30,467 nt of DNA from Auxenochlorella pyrenoidosa (Eukaryota > Chlorophyta > Trebouxiophyceae > Chlorellales > Chlorellaceae). How positions within the stretch are numbered: position 1 is the stretch's first letter; every line of letters starts with the position of its first letter. The position numbers and the translations under genes were made by a program. Positions 10,930 to 20,038 of this stretch are shown piece by piece. The stretch lies in the NCBI GenBank assembly GCA_001430745.1, contig KQ482062.1, positions 325,909 through 356,375 of the forward strand, written 5' to 3'. Under the pieces are notes generated by a model. That model ran no database searches and was not told the origin of the DNA. It was given only the letters and a program-made list of their open reading frames with translations.

Positions 10930-12435
10930 TCAGTTGGCAAAGCGCGCGCCGCGCGGCGCCACGGCGCTGGGCCGAGGCACCTTCATGCGCCCCTCCAGCG
11001 GCCGCGTGGCCTCGTGGTACCGCGCCGCCTCGTCCAGCCCGTTCTCGCTGACAAAGCCCTGGGAAGCGGCGGAGCTGCCGGCCGAGAAGAACGCCAGGCA
11101 GGAGCTCTTGATGCCGTGCGCGGCGGTGTCGGTCGGCGGCAGCGGCCTGTGCGGACGAGCGGGCAGGAAAGTGAGGAGGAGGGCATGGGCACATGGCTTG
11201 GACCAGAGCGGCCGGGCAAAGGGCAGGCCGGGACGGGGGCAGCCTGCACCGGCAGCAAGGCGCACTCGCCTGGCCCCCACCAACCGCCCTTGGCAGCACC
11301 CCCACATCTTCACCCCCTCGCCTGCGCAGCGCCTCCTGGCTGGCAGCCCCCCAGGTGGTGAGGCTGGAGGGCGGCGGCAGGTCCAGGCTGACGCTGTGCT
11401 GCGGGCGGTGCCCCGTGTAGCCGGGCACCCGCCCCCGGGAATGCTGGTCCAGGGCCCGCAGCCAGGCTGCATCCTTGCTGGGCCTCTGACCTGGGCTGCC
11501 CATGCCTGCCAAGCCCGGTGCCGGCTGCGCCCAGGCTGCTGGCGGGTCCCGGAAGCAGGCGGCTGCCTGGCTGCCCATGAACACGGCGGCGTTGCGCCCC
11601 CCTCGTCCGGGGCTGCTGCAGGCAGGCCGGCTGGCGCGTGCTCCGCAGGGCCCGCTGCAGCTGTCGGCAGCTGTGCTGCAGGCCGGCGCAGCCCGCGTTG
11701 CTGCTGCAACATAGCGCTCTGCAACGGGCAGGCTGGCCGCAGCAGAGGTAGTCAGATAGCCTGGGTGCACGGTTGCCGGGGTGAACCTTGCGGCAGGTGA
11801 GCTCGGTGCTGAGGCGCTCCTGCTGCTGCCAGCGCTGGGATCTGCACTGCTGCGGTGCAGCAGCTCTGCGCGGTATGTGCTAGTGCCAAATCCAGGGGCT
11901 TCCGGCGAGGGCGGCGCCGCGGGGCGCGCTGTCATGCTGGCAAGACGGCGCACGCGGGGGTCGGCTGTGTAGTCGATGCCCTCTGGCGGGCGGTGGGCGG
12001 CAGCATACCTGCAGGCGAGGCAGCGCGCCAAGACGGCGGCATGATGTTCATTGCGGCCAAGGCGGGCCCCAAACGGGCATGCAGCAGGGCTGCAATCTGC
12101 CCATATTCTTTCCAACTACAGTGTGGTTCCACCAGAGTTAACCCTGGAGTGCAACGGTGTTCACACAGTCGGGCGGCAAACCCTCTTGCTCACGTGGTTG
12201 CTGCGCCGTCTGCGACCGGCGAGGGTGGCGAGCGGTGCGGCAGCGGAGCAGTCGGATCCCGCTCTGTCAGCTTGGTGTGCAGGGCAGGCGGTACGCACAT
12301 GGAGGCAGGCGTGAAGAGCGTGGTGCCCGGCGGGCAGTCGGGCCGATGGCTGAGACTGTTGCCGCCTGAGGAAGGGGCGCCTGCCCGCCCGGCGCCTCGG
12401 GCCGTCCGGCCTGGGCTGTAGTAAGACAGCGTCAT
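10930..12435 (-). CDS. CIMIP2/FAM166-like protein (possible ciliary microtubule inner protein)
   Basis: Three exons, 12194-12435, 11322-12008 and 10930-11146, give 381 residues with consistent phases. It starts MTLSYYSPGR; the first intron has a GTGAGC donor and the second a GC donor (CAG|GCGAGG). Exon 2 is a long Pro/Ala/Ser-rich frame with short ordered segments: GIDYTADPRVRR, FGTSTYRAELLHRS, TVHPGYLTTS and, near residues 270-277, RVPGYTGHRP. The PGYTG motif is typical of the CIMIP2/FAM166 (DUF2475) family, whose members line axonemal doublet microtubules. The C-terminal exon contains GIKSSCLAFFSAG and ENGLDEAARYHEATRPLEGRM. No signal peptide or membrane segment. The gene structure is well supported; the family call rests on one short motif and is tentative. 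Confidence 0.6.
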
Positions 12436-13476
12436 TCCGGCGCCCCCGGTTGTGCTGGCGCTGTGCTTGGAACTTCCGCTGGATGCGACAGATGGCCAGG
12501 AAGGGCGAGTCAGCAGAGAGCCATGTGCAAGATGGTTGAAGGGTCGGCGGGCGTGCAGACTGCGGGCGCCTCTGACGATGGAGATCTGCGATGCAAGATG
12601 CAGTATGATGCAAAAATTGCTGTAGGAGCTCGAGGGAAGGGTTGTGTGCTTGGCGGGCTGCGCTTCGATGCAAACGCTTTCGCTGATTATGATAGATCGG
12701 CACCTGTGAGTGCTTCTTCGTGCAATTGTGATATCAGAGGCGGCTGAAAGCCCTCGTCCCACTCCGTGGACAGTGCGCTCGCTTTTCTGCCTTTCCGCGC
12801 GCTTCCGAGCTGTTCAAGGAATTTAGAAACATCAGAGTCTCGTATCAGGAGCATAATTGGGCCTGCTAGCTTATCTTTGCTCCTGCCGCCGCTGCCCGCC
12901 CGCCTCCCGCCACCATCCTTGCTGGCCTTTCCAAACTGCTCACCCCTGGAGCCCTGCATGGATGGCGGCCTGCCTTGCGCTCTACCCACTGGTAATGGCG
13001 ATCAGCATATCTGATGGTGCAGTCGCTGCAGCACAGTGTGCCTCCCATGATGGCTGCATGGCAGCTGCAACCACGCTGCTGGCTGCGCCTCAAGAGGGTC
13101 GTGCCCAAGAGGACATCCAACACACCGACAGGAGACGGGAAGGCAGGGGTGCTGCGCCGCTAGGTCGCAATGTCCCAGTTGCCCGCAAGACCAGCAAGCG
13201 TCCAGTATGCTTAGCCGGTGGCTCACCCGGCAGGAGAGCACACTGCCTGGGCTCTGCCTGGGCTGCAGCAGTCCTGGCACACAGTGTAGGGCCGCCCACT
13301 TGCTGTCCCATCACCCTCTCCCTTTCAATATGCTCTGTACAAGCATGTGTGGCGATGAAAGCATGCATTTCTACCTCTTGAATGAGCGGAGACTCGCGCC
13401 GGCGGCGTGCTGCCAGCGCTGCCGAAGGAGGCAAACATGCAGCGCTAGCTGCTCTGGTTTTCCGTACTCTTCAGGC
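12436..13476. promoter_or_regulatory. Divergent 5' region between the CIMIP2-like gene and NTAN1
   Basis: These 1041 bases separate two divergent start codons. They are less GC-rich than the genes. Several frames of 80-170 codons are open on both strands, but they have AT-rich codon use unlike the neighbouring genes and no recognisable motif. I assign only promoters and 5' UTRs. TTCAGGC just before the NTAN1 ATG could be a splice acceptor for a 5' UTR exon. Confidence 0.5.
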
Positions 13477-14990
13477 ATGGTGTTACTCGTGAAGGGCGTG
13501 CCCGTGGCTGCCGACGAGCTGCTGAGCCACCCGGAAGTCCAGGTGGGTGTTGGGCGCTGTTCAAACCGGTATGTGCGGCTCCTACAGCTGCGATTGAAGT
13601 TTTATAGCCCAATCAGAACGCCGATCACGAAGGCGTGCCTGCCAGTCCACCTGATGCCGCCAGGCGCCAGGCTCCGGCTGAGCAAACGTTTCCTTTCAGT
13701 GCCTCTCTTCCTCCTCCCACCGGTTCCTGCAACCTCTGCAGGAGGCTGCTGCAGCGTTTCTGCAGCAACCAGAAGATGTGCCTTTCGGGGACAAGATCAT
13801 CTATGCCTGCCAGGGCGAGGAGGCCACCTGCACAGCAGACGAGGCAGCATGGCTGGCCAGCAGCGACGCCACCACCTGCATTATTGCCATCGTAGTCACG
13901 GCACCTGATCTGGCCAGCTCATCACCGGCTGCTGACGCAGCTTGTGGGGCACCTGCCAGCGCCAGCACAGCAGGCAGCGGGCGCAGCGGGCTGGCACGGG
14001 TGGTACACCATGACGAAGGCACTCCGGTTGGTGCCACCCTGGCGGGCCTGGGCTGCAGCGCTGCGCGGCTCTGGCTGGCGGGGGGCTACGACGATGCGGG
14101 CGGGATGGGGCGTGCGCTGACGGCCCGCCTGCTGCGCTGCCTGGAGCGCAGCACAGCGGCGCTGCATGTCCAGCTGGCAGCCCTCGGCCCCCTGAACACT
14201 GCGCCCGACGGCTCGCCCCTCTCCACTGCCCTGGCCGTCGACCTGCGCAGCCTTGCGGCGCGACCCGCGGCATTGCTCCCGCCACAGCGGCGAGGCCCGC
14301 TGCTTCCGGCCCGCATGGCACAGTGGGCCTACGCTGCACATGCTGCGCGCCACGGCGGCAGCGACGGGCCAGCGGGCGGCGGCTGGGAGGGCGAGGACTG
14401 CAGGCGACGCCCCCTGCGCAGCGTGTACGATGCAGCGGCGCAGTTGATGCGGCTTGCGCTGCGGCAGGGGCGGCCGGGGCCCGATGTGCTGTGGTATGCG
14501 GGCCGCATGCTGCAGCTGCCGGACGATCTGCTGCTGCAGCGCTGCTCCACCAGCCCAGCGCATGAGCCACCGCACTTCTTGGCAGGTGGGTCCGGCTGGG
14601 ATGGCGTGCTGCGTTCCTCCTCAAGTAGATGTCCCTTCCCAGCGTATTCAGCGAGAGCAGCTGCAGTTTTGGCTCACTCATACTTGCCATGATGTTCCTG
14701 CTTGATGGACAGCCCTTAAGCCTGCTGTCAAGTAAATTTACTGCATGTCTTGTCCTCACTGCATGTTTCCTGCCGCAGACATGCGCGATGTCTTCAGTTG
14801 GCTGCTGCAACAGAGCGGACCAGAGCAGCTGGCGGACCACCGCTTTGCATGGACCCCCCACGGCTGGCAGGTGGTGGCAGAGAGCGCAGGAGATTCTGCT
14901 GCAGGGGGCGAGGCGCAAGCTGCATTACAGGCTCAACTGGAGCGGGCACAATCAGCACCTAGACAGGCAGCAGCAGCAGGCCCAAGCTGA
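13477..14990 (+). CDS. NTAN1: Protein N-terminal asparagine amidohydrolase
   Basis: Three exons, 13477-13542, 13742-14585 and 14779-14990, encode 373 residues; the animal enzyme has about 310. NTAN1 deamidates an N-terminal Asn of a target protein to Asp, a first step of the Arg/N-degron pathway that leads to arginylation and ubiquitination. The start MVLLVKGVPV matches the family N-terminus (MPLLVEGRRV in animals). SSDATTC near residues 62-68 holds the expected nucleophile, Cys68 (codon 13877-13879), within the family motif SDDATTC. The motif CSTSPAHEPPHF at the end of exon 2 matches LSTSPLAEPPHF of animal NTAN1. RVVHHDEGT and LAGGYDD match the family's HxDGT and VGGFSDD. Additions are an Ala/Ser-rich insert near residue 85-100 and an Ala-rich tail. 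Predicted cytosolic or nuclear, no signal peptide. Confidence 0.93.
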
Positions 14991-15369
14991 CTCCTTGCAG
15001 GATGCGCGAGTGAGTGTACTTACAGGGTGCACATGAATTTTACAGCTAGGCAACGGCTTGCAGCTTTGGACTGTCACAAAATCTCCCCACACAGTTAAGG
15101 TAAAGTTCCAGCCGAGCCAAGGTGTGGATTGGCTGCCTTGCGGTGCTGTCAGCGCTTCAAGGATCCCTAGCACAATGGACTTCTTTGCTCTCAGTGTTGC
15201 GTCGCTCTGGCCGCAATAGCTTTGGGCTGTCAGTCTGGATTCTGTCCCAGGTTGTTTTTGGCTGTCATTGTTGTGTCAGTTTGCAGCAGCAGCCCAACTG
15301 CCTACCGAGCGGTTGGCCTGAGCCGCCTGTGCTGCCTGCCTGGGCCGGCTGCACCGCCACTGGCTGCGC
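14991..15369. other. Convergent 3' region between NTAN1 and the TPR gene
   Basis: No supported gene. It holds two minus-strand TGTAA motifs and otherwise unremarkable sequence. Confidence 0.6.
15040..15044 (-). terminator. Candidate TGTAA poly(A) signal of the TPR gene
   Basis: TGTAA on the minus strand lies 326 bases past the TPR stop; a second copy is at 15020-15024. Inferred from the chlorophyte consensus only. Confidence 0.35.
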
Positions 15370-16196
15370 TCAGTGCCGCATCGCCTTACGGCGGTCGCCC
15401 TGCGCAGCCACCGCCGCCTGCGCCAGCTGCAGGCCCAGGCGCATCTCGCGGCTGCTGGCATCCAGGCTCAGGCCCTGCCGGTAGGCCGAGGCGGCGGCGC
15501 GGGCGTGGCCCAGGCACAGGTGGGCGGCGCCCAGCCGCGCCCAGCCGCGCGCCCTGATTTCAGGGCAGGGATTGAGAAGAAGCCGTGCAGGTGTCAGAGG
15601 CTCGATTAGCACAGGAGCGTGGCGAGGCTGCTCACAAGAGGGCTGCATCATGAGGGCGGCAAGTGGCGCCACCTGGGCACGTTCTTGCCAGGCAAGAGGT
15701 GCAAGCCTTCCCTCCTGTCTGCTAGCCAGTAAGAACGATTCCCCGCCGACTGCAAGGCAACCTGGCTGCCTCACACCCAGCCCACCACTCGGGGTTGAGC
15801 TTGGTGCACTGCATGGCGTCGTCGAGAGCCAGGTCGTGCCGCCCGCGCTGCAGGCAGCAGGCCGCCCGCAGGTCCAGCGCCAGCCAGCAGGCCCCCGGCC
15901 GCTCCTTCACCTCCTCTCCCAGCACCCGTTCGGCCGCCAGCCAGTCGCCGAGGCGCATTGCGCGAGTGGCGCGGCCCAGGCGGTCACCCAGGGCGGCATG
16001 AGGTGTGGCGGCGCTGGCGGCGCCGGTGTCCTGGCATGCCGCATCCTGCGCAGATGTAGCGTGCCTTCTTTGAGCGTTTAGAGAGGTCGAAGAGTGGGGC
16101 GCACGGGGGCAGGCAGCAGGAATCAAAGAAAGGACTCACTGTCGCTGTCAGGTCGGCGTGCTGGGCCAGCTGCTCCCAGGGCGCTGCTACCGCCAT
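15370..16196 (-). CDS. Small TPR-repeat protein, co-chaperone-like
   Basis: Three exons, 16140-16196, 15786-16045 and 15370-15553, give 166 residues. The start MAVAAPWEQLAQ is the first ATG and is followed by a GTGAGT donor. Three TPR units can be seen: RAMRLGDWLAAERVLGEEV (about residues 46-64), LRAACCLQRGRHDLALDDAM, and ARGWARLGAAHLCLGHARAA with AYRQGLSLD. The second-third junction (NPEW|ARGWARLGAAH) restores the usual TPR spacing of STI1/Hop-like proteins. TPR units mediate protein-protein contacts. The Asn expected in the NRA motif of Hsp90-binding clamps is replaced here (DLRAACC), so Hsp binding is doubtful. No enzyme domain. The short length and lack of other domains leave the partner unknown. 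It is divergent from the coiled-coil gene with a short shared promoter. Confidence 0.8.
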
Positions 16197-16475
16197 GCCT
16201 GCAGTATTGCGGTCCTGTGATAGGTGTGTCAAGGCTGAAAGCACAGGCAGAGGCTCCTTCGAAAGCCGCTCTTGGCCAAAGCAGGATTTAGACCAGTCGG
16301 CTTCCGCGGCGGCAGCGCTGCGCCGGCGCCAGCACGGGCGATGATGGCAGAGTTTCTGGCTCCCCAACCCGATCGCAGCGCACCTTTCGTTTGTAGGGGT
16401 CAACACTTGCGTCCAGAGTCGCCGAGAGGCCTGGCCAAAGCACAAACTCGGAGGCTTGATCGCGTTCTCTTCACC
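16197..16475. promoter_or_regulatory. Short bidirectional 5' region
   Basis: Only 279 bases (144 if the upstream in-frame ATG at 16341 is used) separate the TPR and coiled-coil start codons, so the two genes probably share a promoter. I see no clear TATA box. Confidence 0.45.
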
Positions 16476-17656
16476 ATGCAGCAGCAGGCACCGGTGCAGC
16501 TGACTATGCAGCCTCTTCAACCGCAAAGCGGATCGCCGCCCGTGCCGCAGCGCTGGGCAGAGGCCCTGCGCAACGTGGATGCAGCTCAGCGGCAGCTGGA
16601 CGATCTGGCGAGGCAACTCGATTCGGCTCTGTATCTTGATGAAGAAGCATGGCGTCAGGCGGTGCCGCAGGCACAGTTCACTGCCGCCCTGCAGGTGGGC
16701 GGGCGGGGGCGGCGGCGGGACACTCGGGCACGATGGGGATGTCAGTCGCTTGTGCATAAAATCACTGTGCTGTTGTAACGAGTAGCTTGTCTGGGGTATA
16801 CCACTGCGCTAGTGAGCAAGCGATCAGCCAAGCATCCTTGGCATTATGGCCACAGCTTGTTCGCTCAACTCCGTCCATTTGCATAGGCAGGCTGGCCTGG
16901 GGATGTTCAGAGCTGCTGCGCTGGTGACGCCTGTGCTGCAGGGCCAGCAGCGCAAAATTGCGGAGCTGGAGTCGCAGCTAGCTGCGCTGGTGGCGCGGCT
17001 GGAGGAGAGCGAGCGGGCGCGGCAGGCGGCGGAGGCACGCGTAGCAGAGCTGGGTGCCGAGGTGAGGCACAAGCGGGTGCAGGGGGTCACCCTTTTCAGT
17101 CTGGAACTGTGCTCAGAGAATTTCCCACCCTGTCCTGTGAGGCTGAGGGGCTCTGCTTGAGAGGCCGATGCCTGCACCGAAGCTGCCCTGTTGAGAGCCA
17201 GCCGTGCCTCTGGCGCTTAGTGGGACCGCCGCCGATCACGCTCCCACCGCCAACGCCCCCACCCCCACCCCCACCCCCCCCCACCACACACAGGTGGAGA
17301 ACCACGGCTCGGTGTTTAAGCTGCACTACGAGGAGCTGCTGCGCAAGGACAGGGAGATTGGCGACCTGCAGGCGGTGATACAGGCGCTGTCGCTGGGCGG
17401 CAGCGCCGGCGACGCTGGCGGCAGCGACGGGCACGGCGGCAGCCGCGGCGGTGGCAGTGCAGCAGCAGCGGCAGCAGCACAGGGAGCACGGGGGTCGGCG
17501 GCACGGCAGGCCGAGGGGAGGACAGGGGCAGCAGCAGCAGCAGCTGCTGCAACAGGCAGCCTTGAGCAGCTCCTGGGCAGTGGGGGCGGGGGCAGCGAAG
17601 ACGATGGCGGCGGCACGCCGCTGGCCAGTCTGGGCAGCGATTTCGAAGACTTCTAG
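16476..17656 (+). CDS. Small coiled-coil protein, family not recognised
   Basis: Three exons, 16476-16694, 16942-17061 and 17294-17656, encode 233 residues ending in an acidic LASLGSDFEDF tail. An in-frame ATG at 16341 would add 45 residues. Residues about 20-73 contain WAEALRNVDAAQRQLDDLAR, a helical segment. Exon 2 is almost pure coiled coil (QQRKIAELESQLAALVARLE, then EESERARQAAEARVAELGAE). Exon 3 begins with an ordered block, VENHGSVFKLHYEELLRKD, and REIGDLQAVIQAL, which looks like the conserved core. The rest is a low-complexity Gly/Ser/Ala region with CAG/GCAG-coded Ala and Gln runs. No enzyme motif, signal peptide or membrane span. A scaffold role is only a guess. Confidence 0.7.
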
Positions 17657-18045
17657 CTGCGCCTTCCACTTGAGGCTGTTGCTTCTTGTTGCCACACTTT
17701 GCTGGTTGGTAAATGTTACATTTGCGCAATGAGCTTGGCTGTGCATGTGGGACAGGTAGTCCAGGGTGAGACAGATAGGCTGTGGGCTACGGCTGGCAGG
17801 ATGTGTCGTGTCATGAAGGAAGTGGGTGAACCAATGAGTCATGGGGCGCAGCTGGGTCATGCCCAGGCAGTTCGGCGAGGGCGGGCCATAGCGGGCCAGT
17901 TAGGGTCACAGGCAATGAGGGATCAGGACAGATGTGAGGTAGGGCCGCCAAGAGGAGGTCGACAAAACTGAGGGCGCCATATTTTGCAGCGCAGCATGTA
18001 CGAAATGACCGGGATTGCTGCTGCAGTGCTCCCTGCCCGCCGGCG
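17657..18045. other. Convergent 3' region
   Basis: No supported gene between the coiled-coil stop and the stop of the secreted-protein gene. It contains one candidate minus-strand poly(A) signal. Confidence 0.6.
17716..17720 (-). terminator. Candidate TGTAA poly(A) signal of the secreted-protein gene
   Basis: Minus-strand TGTAA lies 326 bases past the stop at 18046. Motif match only. Confidence 0.35.
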
Positions 18046-19152
18046 TCAGCCGATGATCTGCAGGAAGGCATCGTGCCGCGCCGCCTCCAGCGCAGGCAGC
18101 ACTGCCGCGCCGGACTCGCCGAGGTCGCCGCCATCAGAGGGGGAGGGAGACCAGCTGGGGCTGGGCACCGGCTGGGGTGAGGGGCTGGGGGAGGGGCTCA
18201 GCCCCCCAGGCGTGGGGCTGGGGCTGCCGGTACTGGCGCAGGCGGCCACGGTGGCGGCCAGGGCGGTGCTGACATCGGTGCTGATGGCCAGGCCCAGGTC
18301 GAGGGCAGCCTGGTCCAGGGAGGCCTCCTGGGAGAGGTCGTACTGGGCGGGCAGCTTGGAGGGGAGCTCCTGGGCATAGAAGCCGAGCACCTGGGACATG
18401 GCGGAGGCTGCATGTGCAAGGGGTGGAGAGGGCAGGGGGTGCTGTGAGTGCACCAGGGCGGAGCGGGAGCGCCATACAGCCTTGCGTGCCCGTGGCAGGG
18501 CTGTGGCAGGGGGTATGCGGGAGCGGGGGCAGCATGCATCTGGGCCCCGGCCGTCTCACCAGCGTTTTGTGTCGCTGCAGGGTTTATGCATGCCTCGCCC
18601 ACGCCGGCTGTGTATGACTCAAGCAGCGAGGAGGCGGCGGCAACAGTCTCGCCAGCACAATAGGCTGCAGCATGGGCAGTAGGCGGAGACATCTCAAGAA
18701 GCAGGGCTGATTGCATGTGAGGCTGTGGAAAACAGCTGCTCTCCCAACAACGATCGTCATCCTGGCAAAGCAGCACAGGCCAGCACAGTCACAGGGGCGC
18801 CCTGCTTACCATTGAAGGCCTCCTCCGCCACAGTCGTGCTGAGGGTCAGCGAGATGGCCGCCGCAACAAGGTAGGTTGCATTCACAATTGTCTCCTGGCA
18901 GTTTGCATCATTGGCGCGACAGACATCCAGGATGCCTGCTGCTGCGTTGGTCATGGCCGGCCCTGCCAGCGGCAGCAGCAGTGATGCCGCCACGCAGTCG
19001 GCGCCGCCGCCAGAGGGTGCGTCCAGGGGGCTGGGCGCCGTCGCTGGGGCGGGTGCCGGGGCGCGCAGCAGGTATCGGCGTCCAAGCGGCGCTGCTTGGG
19101 AACAAACAGCAAGCCAGGCGAGCAGCAGGGCCAGGACAGCGCGAGGAGGCAT
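18046..19152 (-). CDS. Predicted secreted Ala-rich protein with Pro/Ser linker
   Basis: Three exons, 18810-19152, 18560-18664 and 18046-18407, encode 269 residues; both introns have good donors (GTAAGC, GTGAGA) and phases agree. The N-terminus MPPRAVLALLLAWLAVCSQA is a typical signal peptide. After a short APAPAPATAPSP stretch comes an Ala-rich helical domain with spaced cysteines (ADCVAAS, DVCRANDANCQE, AYCAGE, GEACINPA, VAACAST), possibly forming disulfides. Near residues 210-240 lies a Ser-Pro repeat (SPSPSPSPQPVPSPSWSPSP) like the hydroxyproline-rich linkers of algal wall and matrix proteins. The C-terminus LEAARHDAFLQIIG has no membrane anchor. I do not recognise the family. Secretion to the wall, periplasm or vacuole is inferred from the signal peptide. 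Confidence 0.75.
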
Positions 19153-20038
19153 GCTGGGGAAGAGGCGGGAAGCGATGTGTGGTGCGCTGCAGAGAGTTCC
19201 TGGACCGATCATAATTCCAGGAGGATCTGCGCGCATTTTGACGACCAGATGGGGGAAGCGCGGGAGAGCCAGATGGAAGGTGCAGCGGGGGCTTCCCTGC
19301 CACCGAGTACCGCCCCTGGCTGACATCATCTGGCTTTCATCTTGCCCTTGACAAGGCGCCCTTGCTGTATTGCGAGAGTTTTAGGTTGTTCCGTCACAGC
19401 AACGGATGCAAAGAGTCAAAGGGAAGTGTGTGAATGCCTGCCGAGAAGCAGCGGGCAGGGGCGGGTATCCTGCCCGCCACGCCAAGGCGCTTTGTTTGGT
19501 CGTTGCGACAGACATGGAGTGCCTGGAACACGCACTGGGTGCATAAATTATTCATTATTTCAACCCTGCATCATTGGTGTCCTGTACACTGATCCAATGA
19601 TTCGCAGCGGCAGCAGCACCTGCTAGCAGGCGGGATGGACAGCGCTCCTTGCACATCTCATGCTGCTGCGGTGCAAGCGGCAGCTGCAGCAGAACAGCAT
19701 ACCTTGACATGAGGCATATTTCTGTACCAAAGATGCAAGAGAGGTTGCCCCGGCAGGGTGGGAGCAATGAAGTGATCAAAGGCAGCGCCGCCCGCAGATG
19801 CAGCGGCGCAGCAAACACAACCGGCGAGATCTACGGTCCGATTCGCTATCATTTGATGCACCTTTGACTACCCGCGTCTGCATTGCCTGCAGCTTTCGGG
19901 CTCTGCAGCAGGTGCACGGCCGCGCCGGCGCCCTATTCCGGAGGGAGCGTAGGCCTTCTGTTCTAGAGGATCCTCTCTCCCGGGCCAGGAAAACATCGCC
20001 GATACAGCTGAACGCCGCTTTCGCGGGCGTTTCCCGCG
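19153..20038. promoter_or_regulatory. Divergent 5' region between the secreted-protein gene and the large coiled-coil gene
   Basis: These 886 bases separate two divergent starts. There is an AT-rich patch around 19542-19560 (CATAAATTATTCATTATTTC) and an E2F-like site next to the plus-strand ATG. No supported gene. Confidence 0.5.
20030..20037 (+). promoter_or_regulatory. E2F/DP-like site abutting the start codon
   Basis: TTTCCCGC is an exact match to the E2F consensus TTTSSCGC and ends two bases before the ATG at 20039. A near match, TTTCGCGG, lies 11 bases upstream (20019-20026). Such sites mark cell-cycle genes in plants and algae, but one exact 8-mer in GC-rich DNA may be chance. Confidence 0.35.

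Noticed and set aside
12687..12989. A minus-strand frame containing LIRDSDVSKFLEQLGSARKG
   Set aside because: It reads like protein, but codon use is AT-rich unlike all neighbours, the open frame starts at GTG, and it lies in a divergent promoter region. Only RNA evidence could revive it.
12857..13381. A 174-codon plus-strand frame before NTAN1
   Set aside because: No motif, no good splice link to NTAN1, and the NTAN1 start matches the family N-terminus.
15777..15785. Alternative donor adding three codons at the end of TPR exon 2
   Set aside because: The donor at 15784-15785 gives the canonical NPEWARGWARLG spacing; the later donor inserts three extra residues into the helix.
15984..16126. 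CxxC-like motif (CAGCGMPGHRR) suggesting a zinc finger attached to the TPR protein
   Set aside because: It is in a different frame from the TPR exon and lies at the first intron/exon 2 boundary; the spliced TPR frame is well supported.
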